From contig JBAZVI010000007.1 of the NCBI GenBank assembly GCA_041660925.1, forward strand, positions 62,001-126,000: a stretch of 64,000 nt of DNA, read 5' to 3'. The DNA is from Elusimicrobiota bacterium. GTDB lineage: Bacteria > Elusimicrobiota > Elusimicrobia > UBA1565. A model generated the notes under the pieces. That model did no database searches. It had not been told where the DNA came from and saw nothing but the letters and a program-made list of their open reading frames with translations. The position numbers and the translations under genes are program-made. Numbering within the stretch: position 1 is the first letter of the stretch; each line of letters begins with the position of its first letter. Below are positions 8,504 through 16,812 of the stretch, piece by piece.

Positions 8504-10250
8504 GGCGAGCGCTCCGCCGTCCCCTTCGCCGTCGACGGAGGAGGGCGGAGCGCTTGCGGCTCTACTCTGGGCGGCGCTCTTCGCCGCCCTCGCCTTCGTC
8601 CCCGACCAGAAGATCCTGCGCTGGAAGCTCCTCGCCCTCGAGGCCGGGACCGCGTCCGCGCTCCTGACCCTCGCCCTCTCCTGGCTCCGCCGCACGCGCG
8701 CCGAGTGGACGCGCACCCCGCTCGACCTCCCCGTCGCGCTCTACGCCGCGGGCGGGCTCCTCTTCTATGCGCTCTCCCCCGAGCGCGGCGTCTCTCGTCC
8801 CGAACTGGTCCGCATCCTCTTCTCGGCCGCCGCCTTCTTCGCCGCCGCCCAGACCTGGCCGCTCCTGCGCGAACCCAGGACGGCTCCGCGGGTTCTGGCC
8901 GGAGCCGCGGGACTCCTGGCGGCCTACGCGCTCCTCCAGCCCTTCGGAGGGATCGGGATCCTCCAGGTCCCGCGCCTCGAGCGCCCCATCGCCACCTTCG
9001 GCAACCCCATCTTCCTCGCCGCCTTCCTCGCCGCCTCCCTGCCCTCCGCGCTGGCCCTCGCGCTCGACGAGGAGACCCTCGCCCGCCGCACCGCGGCCGG
9101 GGTCTCGGCCCTGCTCTGCGCCGGAGCCCTCTGGGCGGCCCAGTCCCGCGCGGCCTTCGCCGGCCTCGTGTTCGCCGGCGCCCTCTTCGGCATCATGATC
9201 CTCAGGGGACGCGCGCGCATCGTGACGCTGTCGAGCGCCGCGCTCTTCGCCGCCCTGGCGCTGTGGCTCTTCCGCGGCCGCGAGTGGACGCACGGCCTCA
9301 TCTGGCGCGACGCGCTCGCCCTGTGGCGGGCCCACCCGCTCATCGGCTGCGGGCTGGGCCGCTTCCATGTCGAGTTCCCCGCCTACGCGTCGGAAGCCCT
9401 GCGCGCGCTCTGGCCGGAGCAGAAGGTCATCGTCAACTTCGCTCATAACGAGTATCTTCAGACCCTCTGCGAGACGGGCCTCGTCGGTCTCCTGCTCTTC
9501 CTCGCCGTGCCCGCGGCCGCGCTGCGCCGGCTGGCGCCCGCCGCCGGAGCGCCGCCCGTCCCCCGCTGGGCCCTCGGCGCTCTGCTCGGCGCGGCGGCCC
9601 TGTTCGGCCAGGCGGTCTTCTCACCCGACCTCCGCTTCGGCGTCTCCGCCTTCCTCCTCTTCGCCCTGCTCGGCGGCGCCGCCTCGGCCGCGGGCCGCCG
9701 GGAGCCCCTGCCGACCTTCCCCGGGCGCTTCGCGGGCGCGGCGATCCTCGCGCTCGCTACGGCGTCGTGGGCTTGGCTCGCCGCGGCGCCCGCGCTCGCC
9801 AACCGGCGGCTCGCGCGCGAGCCCGGCTTCCACGTCGAGCAGACTCCGGAGCTGCGCGCGGCGCTCGACGAGCTCGAGGTCCGTCTGCGCGCCGAGCCCG
9901 CCAACGGCGACCTCGCCGAGCACCTGGCCTGGCTCTACGCGAAAGCGCGCCGCTGGGAGCGCGCGGTGCCGCTCTACGAGCAGGCCGCGCTCCACCTGCC
10001 CGGACGGCCGGGCCCGCTCAACAACCTCGGGAACATCGCGTATACCGTGGGGAAGCGCGAGGAGGCCATCTCCTGGTGGGAGCGCTCGCTCGCCGTCGAC
10101 GACGGCCAGGTCGACGCGCACCTGAACCTCGGCAAGACCCTTTACGAGACCGGCCGCCTCAAGGAGGCGGCCGCCCACCTGCAGAAGGTCCTCGTCAAGG
10201 ACCCCTCCAACGAGAAGGCCCAGGTCCTGCTGAAGAAGATGGTCGAGTGA
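8481..10250 (+). CDS. O-antigen ligase/polymerase-like membrane protein with C-terminal TPRs
   Basis: 589 aa. About ten hydrophobic segments span residues 20-440. The loop GCGLGRFHVEFPAYASEA followed by FAHNEYLQTLCETGLVGLLLFL is the hallmark of the Wzy_C/WaaL family, which ligates or polymerises surface polysaccharide at the periplasmic face of the inner membrane. Residues ~470-589 hold three tetratricopeptide repeats (LNNLGNIAYTVGKREEAISWWERSL, LNLGKTLYETGRLKEAAAHLQKVL in part). Starts inside ybeY (23-nt overlap). It closes the run that begins at the GH57 gene. O-antigen versus glycan or protein-glycosylation ligase cannot be decided. Confidence 0.8.
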   Translation: MSKRRPVKASAPPSPSPSTEEGGALAALLWAALFAALAFVPDQKILRWKLLALEAGTASALLTLALSWLRRTRAEWTRTPLDLPVALYAAGGLLFYALSPERGVSRPELVRILFSAAAFFAAAQTWPLLREPRTAPRVLAGAAGLLAAYALLQPFGGIGILQVPRLERPIATFGNPIFLAAFLAASLPSALALALDEETLARRTAAGVSALLCAGALWAAQSRAAFAGLVFAGALFGIMILRGRARIVTLSSAALFAALALWLFRGREWTHGLIWRDALALWRAHPLIGCGLGRFHVEFPAYASEALRALWPEQKVIVNFAHNEYLQTLCETGLVGLLLFLAVPAAALRRLAPAAGAPPVPRWALGALLGAAALFGQAVFSPDLRFGVSAFLLFALLGGAASAAGRREPLPTFPGRFAGAAILALATASWAWLAAAPALANRRLAREPGFHVEQTPELRAALDELEVRLRAEPANGDLAEHLAWLYAKARRWERAVPLYEQAALHLPGRPGPLNNLGNIAYTVGKREEAISWWERSLAVDDGQVDAHLNLGKTLYETGRLKEAAAHLQKVLVKDPSNEKAQVLLKKMVE

Positions 10251-10261
10251 CGTTATCAGGC

Positions 10262-10278
10262 GCTCGGCGCCGCCGAGC
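10262..10278. terminator. Short GC hairpin after the O-antigen-ligase-like gene
   Basis: GCTCGGC-GCC-GCCGAGC inverted repeat 12 nt after the stop. No T-run follows, so its action as a terminator is uncertain. Confidence 0.35.
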
Positions 10279-10295
10279 AGTCGTCGTTCGATCAG

Positions 10296-10328
10296 TCAAG
10301 TGCCAGAATCAAGTGCCAGGCACTTAAC
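10296..10328. repeat. REP-like palindrome with AAGTGCC half-sites
   Basis: The intergenic stretch 10251-10391 holds CAAGTGCCAGAAT followed by the 7-1-7 palindrome AAGTGCC-A-GGCACTT, giving three AAGTGCC-type half-sites close together. A C/T-rich then G/A-rich palindrome (CTCCTCCT and AGGAGGAG arms) follows at ~10343-10375. This is the style of dispersed REP sequences; no gene is visible in the gap. Confidence 0.5.
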
Positions 10329-10391
10329 GAGCTGCGGGAGCCCCCTCCTCCTTTCCTCCTCCCGCAGGAGGAGGAGTTAAGGAAAAGAAAC

Positions 10392-10766
10392 TCAAATAGC
10401 GTCTGGACCCAGGAGCTCCCGGACCCGCGCGGCGAGCGCTTCGAATTCGATGGGTTTGAGGAGGACGCAGTGCGCGCCGAGCAGCGCGGCGTCCTTGCGC
10501 ATGTCCTCGCTGTCGAGGCCGGTGATCATCACGATAGGCGCACGGGAGAGCTTCTGGATCTCGGGAATGGCGGTCAGCCCCATCATCTTGGGCAGGCCGT
10601 CGTCGAGGAAGATGAGGTCGAACGACTCGCGCGCGAGGAGTTCGAGCGCGTCCTCGGCGCTCGCGGCGCCTTTGGCCTCGTGTCCGGCCTTGACGAGGTA
10701 GCGCACGAGGAGGCGCACCACCGCCTCCGCGTCGTCGACGATGAGGAAACGCCGGACCGTCCGCAT
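10392..10766 (-). CDS. Single-domain response regulator
   Basis: 124 aa, a receiver domain only. Acid pocket D11/D12, phospho-acceptor in IFLDDGLP (D55, with D56 adjacent) and conserved K104 in LLKPIEF. No output domain, so it acts by protein contact. GGGAGGGCGG lies just before the ATG. It ends the operon that contains the histidine kinase, 22 nt after the FadL-like gene, so that kinase is its likely phosphodonor. Confidence 0.88.
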   Translation of the reverse strand: MRTVRRFLIVDDAEAVVRLLVRYLVKAGHEAKGAASAEDALELLARESFDLIFLDDGLPKMMGLTAIPEIQKLSRAPIVMITGLDSEDMRKDAALLGAHCVLLKPIEFEALAARVRELLGPDAI

Positions 10767-10788
10767 CCGCCCTCCCTTCCGCTCCCGC

Positions 10789-12033
10789 CTAGAACTTCAA
10801 CTGCGACTCAGCCATGAGCTGCACGCCCGAGAGTGCGTACCGCTTGGGCCCGACCTTGCGCTCGCCGTAGCCCCCGATGGCTCCGAGCAGGGTCGAGAAG
10901 CTATCGGTCCAGCGCTGGCCCCAGCCGACGGAGGCCCGGTGCATAGGGACGTCCACCGCCGTCGCGAAGTCCACGGACGCGGCGTCCACGGCGAAGCGGT
11001 CGTAGGAATAGCCCGCGAGCAGCTCCGTTTTCGGCCCGGTTCGCCAGGACGAGCCCAAGCGCGCCTTCCAAGTGTCCCGCCAATGATAGCTGTTCGTGGT
11101 ATTGGCGAGCAACGTCCCCGCCGTGTCGAAGGTCATCGCGCTCGTGAAGCAGCGCCAGAAGGTCTGGTGCACGTCGAAGGTCAGGGTCCAGGCGTCGGAG
11201 GCGCGCCAGGCGAGGCCGGTGTCGAGGGTGGGCGGATGATGCACGGGATAGCGGAAGCGGCTGTGCTCGTCTCCGAGAGTGCCGAACGCGGTGCTTCTCC
11301 AGAACGAATGCGCTTCGCCGCGGATGATGACCTCGGCCCCGCTGCGGGCCGTCAGCCCCAGCGTGAGGCGGGGATGCGGGGTCCAGAGCAGGCCGAGCAC
11401 GCTCTCGAGCCCGTAGCCGCTGCCCGCGTAGCCGCCGTCGAGGTCGGTGAGGGCGCCTCCGAGCGCGGCAGTCGGCATGTCCCGGATCTCGGTCATATTC
11501 TCGATGCGGCCGTAAAGGAAATCCAGACCGAAGCCGGCCAGCAGACTCTCGGTGAGTCGCACGCCCAGGGAGACATTGGTCGTCAACACTGTCGCCGAGC
11601 CCTTGAAGCGCGTGCGCGCGCCGGAGGTCGAGGTCTCCTGGAAGTCGAGCCCCTGGAGCAGCGGGGTATAGACGCCGAGGCCGAGCGCGGCGCTTTCGCC
11701 TACCGGCACGACGGCGCCCGCGGCGCCGAGGACGAAGGTAGCGGGAAGGGTGTCCTTCCCGTAGGCCAGGCCCAGGGAGGAGAGCGACGAGAGCGAATCC
11801 GAGTCGCGAGGGAAGGCCCACCCGCCGAAAACCTGCACGCCGACGGAGCGGGGCGCGCTCGCGAGCCCGGCGGGGTTCCAGTAGACGGCGCTCCAGTCCT
11901 TCGCGTCGGCCGTCGCGGCGCCGGCCCGGGAAACGTGCCGGGTGCCGATGCCCTCGAACTCATAACCGGAGGCGCGAGCGGACGCGGGCGCCAGAAGCAG
12001 GACGGCGAGCGCGATGACAAGGGAGCCCCTCAT
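10789..12033 (-). CDS. FadL/OmpP1-family outer-membrane protein
   Basis: 414 aa. Signal peptide 1-22 (ending ARA), then the family's N-terminal hatch signature SRAGAATADAKDWSAVYWNPAGLA. The rest alternates like beta strands and ends in phenylalanine (AESQLKF), as expected for BAM-assembled barrels. FadL relatives carry hydrophobic molecules across the outer membrane. The ATG overlaps the stop of the kinase gene. Genetic coupling to CarR-domain membrane proteins suggests a lipophilic ligand, but that is inference. Confidence 0.85.
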   Translation of the reverse strand: MRGSLVIALAVLLLAPASARASGYEFEGIGTRHVSRAGAATADAKDWSAVYWNPAGLASAPRSVGVQVFGGWAFPRDSDSLSSLSSLGLAYGKDTLPATFVLGAAGAVVPVGESAALGLGVYTPLLQGLDFQETSTSGARTRFKGSATVLTTNVSLGVRLTESLLAGFGLDFLYGRIENMTEIRDMPTAALGGALTDLDGGYAGSGYGLESVLGLLWTPHPRLTLGLTARSGAEVIIRGEAHSFWRSTAFGTLGDEHSRFRYPVHHPPTLDTGLAWRASDAWTLTFDVHQTFWRCFTSAMTFDTAGTLLANTTNSYHWRDTWKARLGSSWRTGPKTELLAGYSYDRFAVDAASVDFATAVDVPMHRASVGWGQRWTDSFSTLLGAIGGYGERKVGPKRYALSGVQLMAESQLKF

Positions 12034-13334
12034 GCGCCCGGCCTCTGCGCGACGCCCGGGACGACGGACGGCAGGCGCACGCAGACCTCGGCTCCTCCCT
12101 CGGGACGATTGGAGAAAATGACCGTCCCGCCGTGGGCCTCGATGATCTCGCGCACGATGAGGAGGCCGAGCCCTCCGCCCTCGGCCCGGGCCGTGAACTG
12201 TTCCTTCCCGAGCCGCACGAGCGCCTGGGGCGGGAAGCCGGGGCCGTCGTCGGCGATGCGGAAGGCCGCCGTCCCCTCCTCGGGAGTGAGCCGGACGCGG
12301 ATGATCCCGCCCTTGCGCTCGCGCAGGGCCTCCACCGCGTTCTTGACGAGGTTGAAGAAGGCCTGCTGGAACTGTCCCTTGTCGCCCCGGACGATGCAGG
12401 CGCCCGACGCAGGAAGCTCCATCTCCAAGCGGATGAGCCAGGCGCCGGGATAGAAGCGGGCCACGCCGAGAACGTCGTCAAGCAAGAGGCCGAGGTCAAG
12501 CGGCTCATGGACGCCGGCGCCGGGCTTCACGTAGCGGACCATGCGGTCGATGAGGGCGTTGACCCGACCGAGCTCCGAGCGCATGAGCGCGCCGTCCTCC
12601 TTGTCGTCGCCCTGCAGACGCCCGTCGGCCTCGAGGGTCTCGAGGAAACCGCGCACCGCCCCGAGCGGGCCGCGGATGTCGTGAGCGATCTTGGAAACCG
12701 TGACCCCGAGCTGGGAGTGCGCCTCCATGCGCGACATCTGCAGGAGCGTCTCCTGCGCCCGCGCGCTGTCGCGGCGGACCTGCTCGCGCAGGCGCTGGAC
12801 GGTCGTCTCATAGATCGTTCCCGAGATGAAGAAGAACGCCAGCGTGGCGAGGCCGACGAGCGTGAGCAGGAGAGGATTCGCGTAGAGTCCCTGCGCCGTG
12901 AACGCGACCGGCGGGAGCAGCCCCGTGAATTCCAGACCGACCACGGAGGCGTAGACGCACATGATGCCGGGGATGGTGTAGCGCGGCAGGATCTCGTAGC
13001 CGGCGCCCGAGATGAGGATGGTGAGCAGGCAGATGACGAACGGAGAGGTGACTCCTCCGGTATAGTGGATGACGGCGGCCGTGATGAGGATGTTCGCGCA
13101 GTTCGCGGCGATGAAATGAGAACGCTTCAGCCGGGGGAAGAAGAGGAAAAGCGCGACGTGCATGAGCGCGGAGGAGAACGTGGCGATGCAGAATCCGATG
13201 GGGAAAGGGCTTCCCGGCAGGAGGCCGGTCGCTGCGCCCAGAAGCGCGACGCAGGCCGTGAAGAATATCTGGCGTCGTTCGACGAAGATGGGCTCATTGC
13301 CCCGCGTATCGGAGGAGGACTCTCCGAAGATCAT
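12030..13334 (-). CDS. Membrane histidine kinase
   Basis: 434 aa. About six transmembrane helices in residues 22-175 form an integral-membrane sensor with almost no periplasmic domain, then a coiled linker. HisKA with SKIAHDIRGPL (H218), N box NLVKNAVEAL (N332 region), G1 ADDGPGFP (361-368) and G2 GGGLGLLIV (386-394). All catalytic boxes look intact. Start at the ATG with GGCGGAG upstream; it overlaps the upstream membrane gene by ATGA, and its own stop overlaps the FadL-like start. A membrane-embedded sensor domain fits detection of a lipid-phase or membrane-state signal. Confidence 0.88.
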   Translation of the reverse strand: MIFGESSSDTRGNEPIFVERRQIFFTACVALLGAATGLLPGSPFPIGFCIATFSSALMHVALFLFFPRLKRSHFIAANCANILITAAVIHYTGGVTSPFVICLLTILISGAGYEILPRYTIPGIMCVYASVVGLEFTGLLPPVAFTAQGLYANPLLLTLVGLATLAFFFISGTIYETTVQRLREQVRRDSARAQETLLQMSRMEAHSQLGVTVSKIAHDIRGPLGAVRGFLETLEADGRLQGDDKEDGALMRSELGRVNALIDRMVRYVKPGAGVHEPLDLGLLLDDVLGVARFYPGAWLIRLEMELPASGACIVRGDKGQFQQAFFNLVKNAVEALRERKGGIIRVRLTPEEGTAAFRIADDGPGFPPQALVRLGKEQFTARAEGGGLGLLIVREIIEAHGGTVIFSNRPEGGAEVCVRLPSVVPGVAQRPGA

Positions 13335-13855
13335 CTCTCCGCCTCGAAGGCTCCCTGCCACTGCCGCACGAAGCTCGGCGCCACCATCATGGTCAACGCG
13401 TAGCCGAAAAGAAGCTCCCAGGGCATCCCGAAGAAGGGCACCGTCCCCGCGGACCAGTCCAGGGCGCGGTACTCCCAGATGCCTGCCCGGTAGCCGATCG
13501 TCTCGAGCGGGAAGCCGATGAGGAGCCCTGCGAGCACGTCGAAAAGGAACACCCGCTTGTCCCCGGAACGGATGCCCGGCGCCTTCAGGACCCGCCGGTA
13601 CATGAGCTCTGAGAGCCAGCAGACCTGCGCGTACATGACGCCCCAGCCCAGCGGCACCGAGACCGGGATGTCTTTGAAGAAGGTCAGATGGAAGTGGTAA
13701 TCCCAGAGCGGCTCCGTCGCGCACTCGAAGAAGAGCCCGAAGAGCGTCCCCGCGACGATGTCGCCGAGGACCTCGCGCTTCGCGTAGCGCCGGAAGAGCC
13801 ACCAGAAGAGCGGCACCTGGAGATAGGACCAGGCCTCCCAAAGGAGAAGCTTCAC
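13331..13855 (-). CDS. Polytopic membrane protein, CarR/lycopene-cyclase-like neighbour
   Basis: 174 aa with a GTG start overlapping the stop of the preceding gene (GTGA). Four to five hydrophobic segments. Notable residues: FECATEPLWDYH (~45), VPLGWGVMYAQ, IGFPLETIGYRAGIWEYR and FFGMPWELLFGYALTMM, an acid-in-helix pattern like the PxE motifs of CarR-domain cyclases. Its FE..W[DN]Y and PLGW segments recur in the protein at 15596-16132, so the two seem paralogous. No enzyme activity can be assigned. Confidence 0.6.
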   Translation of the reverse strand: MKLLLWEAWSYLQVPLFWWLFRRYAKREVLGDIVAGTLFGLFFECATEPLWDYHFHLTFFKDIPVSVPLGWGVMYAQVCWLSELMYRRVLKAPGIRSGDKRVFLFDVLAGLLIGFPLETIGYRAGIWEYRALDWSAGTVPFFGMPWELLFGYALTMMVAPSFVRQWQGAFEAER

Positions 13856-14178
13856 AGGGCCCTCCCGAAGCGGCGGCGGAAAGCGAGGTAGGAGAAGAGC
13901 ACGAAGGGCTGGGCCCCGAACCAGAAGAGGAACTCCTCGACGGGGGCGCCGAAGATCCGCAGGCCGAGCAGCGGGTCCTTCGCCTCGGAGAAGGTCCAGA
14001 CGTCCAGGCGGAGGCAGACGAACTCCATCGCGGCGGTCAGCGGCACGAAGACGGCGAGCGTGAGCCAGAAGGCCCGGCGCGAGAGGCGGTCGAGCCCCGG
14101 GTAGACCTTCCAGGCCAGCGCCGCGGCCGGGAGCCAGAAGTAGAGGAGAGTGCTCAAAAAGTAGAGCGGCAGCCTCAT
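13852..14178 (-). CDS. Lycopene-cyclase-domain (CarR-like) membrane protein, second copy
   Basis: 108 aa, three hydrophobic helices. It carries the CarR-domain pattern AMEFVCLRLDVWTF then GLRIFGAPVEEFLFWFGAQPF, where PVEE is the conserved acidic motif of CrtYc/CrtYd-type small lycopene beta-cyclase subunits. The ATG overlaps the stop of the previous CarR gene and its stop overlaps the next start. The pair looks like a split, hetero-oligomeric cyclase acting in the inner membrane. No phytoene synthase or desaturase is present in the window, so a true carotenoid role is not proven. Confidence 0.7.
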   Translation of the reverse strand: MRLPLYFLSTLLYFWLPAAALAWKVYPGLDRLSRRAFWLTLAVFVPLTAAMEFVCLRLDVWTFSEAKDPLLGLRIFGAPVEEFLFWFGAQPFVLFSYLAFRRRFGRAL

Positions 14179-14561
14179 CGCCCCTCCCTGCGCGCGAGCG
14201 CCGCACGGATGGCGTGGAAGGCGGTTATGACGATGAGCGCGGGGAAGACGTAATAAAGGAGGGGCTCCTCGACGGGGACCCCGAACAGGCGCGGTCCCCA
14301 GATGCGCGCCTCGTTGTAGACCCAGTGCCCGCGCCAGACCGAGAAGGCCTCGGCCGGGAAGACCACGACCTCGAAGAGGAGCACGGTCGCGAGGGCGGCC
14401 TTGAGGTCCACTTCTTCGCGCAAAGCACGGTAAAGGGGAAGCAGGACGAGGAGGAACGGGAGGAGCAGCGTCCCCCACCAAGCGAACTTCCGTCCCGCTT
14501 CATAGCGGGGCGCCCCCCCCGGCGCCGCGCGCTTGGGATCCGACTCCCTGTCCTCGGGCAT
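14175..14561 (-). CDS. Lycopene-cyclase-domain (CarR-like) membrane protein, first copy
   Basis: 128 aa, three hydrophobic helices after a charged N-terminus. FPAEAFSVWRGHWVYN and RLFGVPVEEPLLYYVFPAL give the two acidic helix motifs (PAE, PVEE) of the family. It begins 2 nt after the HTH-receiver gene stop and overlaps the next CarR gene by ATGA, so the two are translationally coupled, as expected for obligate partners. Confidence 0.72.
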   Translation of the reverse strand: MPEDRESDPKRAAPGGAPRYEAGRKFAWWGTLLLPFLLVLLPLYRALREEVDLKAALATVLLFEVVVFPAEAFSVWRGHWVYNEARIWGPRLFGVPVEEPLLYYVFPALIVITAFHAIRAALARREGR

Positions 14562-14563
14562 CC

Positions 14564-15127
14564 CTACTCGAGCAGCTTGAGGATCTTCGCGCGCAGTTCG
14601 GCCGAGGGGATCGGCTTGCGGATGATCTCGTCGACGCCGGCGGCCTCGATCTCCTTGAGGTCCTTCGCGTCGCTCGCCGCGGTGACGGCGAGGACGATCG
14701 TATCCTTGAGCTCGGGGTCGGCCCGGATGATCTTGACGACTTCCCGGCCGTCGAGGTCGGAGAGGAAGATGTCCAGCAGGATGACGTCGGGCCGGAAGGC
14801 CTTGGTGAGGTAGCCGGCGCCGTAGCCCGAGGCCGTCGTCTGCACCTCGAAGCCCGGCTCCTTCTGCAGCCCGCGCTGCATGACCCGCAGCTCGGCGAGG
14901 TTGTCCTCGACGACGAGCACGCGCGTCTTGCCGGGCGTCAGGGCCTTGGCGTCGACGCCGAGACTCTTGGCGAACTCCTCGAGGTCCTTGCGGGCGACCC
15001 GGTTGTGCCCGCCCGGCGTCGCGGAGGCCTTGAGCTGGCCTTTCTCGACGGCGCGGAAGATGGTGGCGGGGCTGACCCCCAGCATGCGGGCGACTTCACC
15101 GGTCGTGTAGAATGGCTTGATGGTCAT
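14564..15127 (-). CDS. HTH (excisionase/MerR-type) plus receiver regulator
   Basis: 187 aa. Residues 5-55 form a short winged HTH of the MerR/excisionase class (YTTGEVARMLGVSPATIFRAVEKGQL). Residues ~68-187 are a receiver domain with D75, phospho-acceptor D119 (VILLDIFL) and K171. The order, DNA-binding first and receiver second, is the reverse of the usual response regulator. GAGGAAG precedes the ATG. It heads the CarR/kinase/FadL operon and faces a divergent promoter, so autoregulation of both sides is plausible. Confidence 0.82.
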   Translation of the reverse strand: MTIKPFYTTGEVARMLGVSPATIFRAVEKGQLKASATPGGHNRVARKDLEEFAKSLGVDAKALTPGKTRVLVVEDNLAELRVMQRGLQKEPGFEVQTTASGYGAGYLTKAFRPDVILLDIFLSDLDGREVVKIIRADPELKDTIVLAVTAASDAKDLKEIEAAGVDEIIRKPIPSAELRAKILKLLE

Positions 15128-15164
15128 GGCTTCCTCGTCCCTTCTTATGATTTATACGATTCGT

Positions 15165-15194
15165 TTGAACTGTTAGGGCAATATAGCATAAAAT
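15165..15194 (+). promoter_or_regulatory. Divergent promoter region between regulator and membrane genes
   Basis: Forward: TTGAAC (15165-15170), 18-nt spacer, TAAAAT (15189-15194), about 36 nt before the ATG at 15231. Reverse: an extended -10 TGCTATATT (complement of 15180-15188) lies about 50 nt before the HTH-receiver start. The two overlap. This AT-rich island is rare in the window. Confidence 0.6.
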
Positions 15195-15230
15195 ACGTCG
15201 CCGTTGATGACGCATCCCGGAAGAGGGTGG

Positions 15231-15599
15231 ATGGAAAAAATATCGCAGACTCTGCAGTACCTTGCGGCATTCTCGATGGCCGTCGAAGTCGGCTTCGAGA
15301 CCTTCTTCTCGCTGCCGGGCATCGACGGCTACTGCCGCAGACACACCCGCCAGGAGCGGGCATACCTCAAAAGGGTCGTCATCCTGGCCTTCTGCCTCGT
15401 CCTCTGCTCCGCGCTCTACGCCTTCTCGGGAGAGGGTTCCCAGGCCCTCTTCCTCCAGCAGGTCTTCGGACTCCGCATCCCGGTCCTCGACGTGCTCCTG
15501 ACGGCCCTCATACTCACCGGGGGCTCGCGCGCGATCCACGACGTCCTGGAAGGCGCAAGCGGCCGAGCGGCGCTCAAGCGCTCCGGAGAGCCGTCATGA
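15231..15599 (+). CDS. Small membrane protein, unknown
   Basis: 122 aa from the ATG preceded by AGAGGGTGG; an in-frame ATG at 15207 would add eight residues. Hydrophobic segments near residues 10-25, 48-66 and 80-100. I do not recognise the family. Its stop overlaps the next gene's ATG (ATGA), and it is divergent from the HTH-receiver operon, which links it to that locus. Confidence 0.6.
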   Translation: MEKISQTLQYLAAFSMAVEVGFETFFSLPGIDGYCRRHTRQERAYLKRVVILAFCLVLCSALYAFSGEGSQALFLQQVFGLRIPVLDVLLTALILTGGSRAIHDVLEGASGRAALKRSGEPS

Positions 15600-16132
15600 T
15601 CCCCCTGCGCTCCGCCCTGACCGAGGCGGCGGTCCTGGCGGTCTTCCTCGGCGGCATCGCGGTTTCGCGCGCCCTCAAGCGGCGCTGGAGCGCGCCGGAA
15701 GTCGTTCTGATGTGCTCGATCGGCCTCCTTTTCGAGCTTCTCACGGCTCACTGGTGGAACTATCGGAACATCTTCATTCTCATCCCCACCCCCATCGACG
15801 ACGACATCTCGGCGCTCTTCCCCCTGGGCTGGGCGGGGCTCATGATGATCGCGACGCCCGTCGCCGAGCGCCTGCGCGAGCGCTGGGGCCTCGCGCGCTG
15901 GTGGCAGGGACACCTCGTCATGATGGGCGTCTGGCTCGTGGTCGGTTCGATCTCGGAAGCGACCTTCAACGCCATCGGGATGATCGAGTACGTCGACCGC
16001 CCGCAGCTGCGGCTGCTGCTCGGACAGCTTCCGGGACTCCCGCCGACCATCTACATGGTCGGCTACGCCTTCCTGCCCGCGCTCATCGCCCAGATCTTCC
16101 GCTGGCTCGAACGCAGCCTGAAAACCCCCTGA
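15596..16132 (+). CDS. Polytopic membrane protein, paralogue of the 13.3 kb gene
   Basis: 178 aa with about five transmembrane segments. LFELLTAHWWNYRN, LFPLGWAGLMMIATPVAERL, EATFNAIGMIEYVD and LPPTIYMVGYAFLPALIA echo the FE..W-Y, PLGW, E...G.-EY and P..GYAL pattern of the protein at 13331-13855. Coupled by ATGA to the gene before. The repeated family on both sides of the regulator argues for one functional locus. Function unknown. Confidence 0.6.
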   Translation: MIPLRSALTEAAVLAVFLGGIAVSRALKRRWSAPEVVLMCSIGLLFELLTAHWWNYRNIFILIPTPIDDDISALFPLGWAGLMMIATPVAERLRERWGLARWWQGHLVMMGVWLVVGSISEATFNAIGMIEYVDRPQLRLLLGQLPGLPPTIYMVGYAFLPALIAQIFRWLERSLKTP

Positions 16133-16140
16133 AAGCGTCC

Positions 16141-16171
16141 GCCCGCCGGGGAGAGAGAGGACCGGCGGGCG
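16141..16171. terminator. Hairpin between convergent genes
   Basis: GCCCGCCGG and CCGGCGGGC arms with a purine-rich 12-nt loop, placed between the convergent membrane gene and the peroxiredoxin gene. No U-tract on either side, so terminator function is tentative. Confidence 0.45.
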
Positions 16172-16192
16172 GGGTCCGTCAACGAGGGGCCG

Positions 16193-16780
16193 TCAGTTGA
16201 CCGCGGCGAAGTACTCTTTGGCCTTGACCGGGTCGGCCTTCATCGTCTTCGCGCCGTCCTTCCAGTTCGCCGGGCAGACCTCGCCGGTCTTGGCGACCTG
16301 CTGGAAGGCCTGGAGCACGCGCAGGGTCTCCTCGACGCTGCGTCCCACCCCGAGGTCGTGGACCACGGAGTAGGCGACCTTCCCCTGAGGGTCGATGAGG
16401 AAGAGGCCGCGCAGGGCGACGCCGCCATCGGCGAGCACGCCGTAGTCCCGGGCGATCTCCTTGGTCAGGTCGGACATGATCGGGTAGTCGATCTCGCCCA
16501 AGCCCCCCTCTTTGCGCGGGGTGTTGATCCATGCGAGGTGGGTGAACTGGCTGTCCACCGAGCAGCCGAGGACCTCGGCGCCGGCCTTGCGGAAGTCCGC
16601 GAGGCGGTCATTGAAGGCCGTGATCTCGGTGGGGCAGACGAAGGTGAAATCGAGCGGATAGAAGAAGAGGACGACCCACTTGCCCTTGTAGTCGGCGAGC
16701 TGGATCTCCTTGAAGCTCTTCTTATAGACGGCGACGGTCTTGAAGTCCGGGGCCTGCTTCTGCACGAGCGTGTCCGCCAT
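16193..16780 (-). CDS. 2-Cys peroxiredoxin (AhpC/Prx1 type)
   Basis: 195 aa. Thiol peroxidase reducing H2O2 and alkyl hydroperoxides in the cytoplasm. Peroxidatic cysteine C49 in FYPLDFTFVCPTE and resolving cysteine C169 in GEVCPANW are both present, so it is a typical 2-Cys enzyme. Start chosen at MADTLVQ because CAAGGAGGCA stands right before it. Its promoter carries a perfect palindrome (see 16813-16841). Confidence 0.95.
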   Translation of the reverse strand: MADTLVQKQAPDFKTVAVYKKSFKEIQLADYKGKWVVLFFYPLDFTFVCPTEITAFNDRLADFRKAGAEVLGCSVDSQFTHLAWINTPRKEGGLGEIDYPIMSDLTKEIARDYGVLADGGVALRGLFLIDPQGKVAYSVVHDLGVGRSVEETLRVLQAFQQVAKTGEVCPANWKDGAKTMKADPVKAKEYFAAVN

Positions 16781-16812
16781 GTTCTGCCTCCTTGAGGGCG
16801 TGAAGTACGGAT

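Noticed and set aside
10343..10375. C/T-G/A-rich palindrome as an intrinsic terminator of the operon ending at 10392
   Set aside because: It lacks a clean stem followed by a T-run on the minus strand; kept only as part of the repeat region.
13331..14561. Annotating the CarR-domain genes as a certain carotenoid pathway
   Set aside because: No phytoene synthase, desaturase or other pathway gene is present, and the third protein lacks the clear motif.
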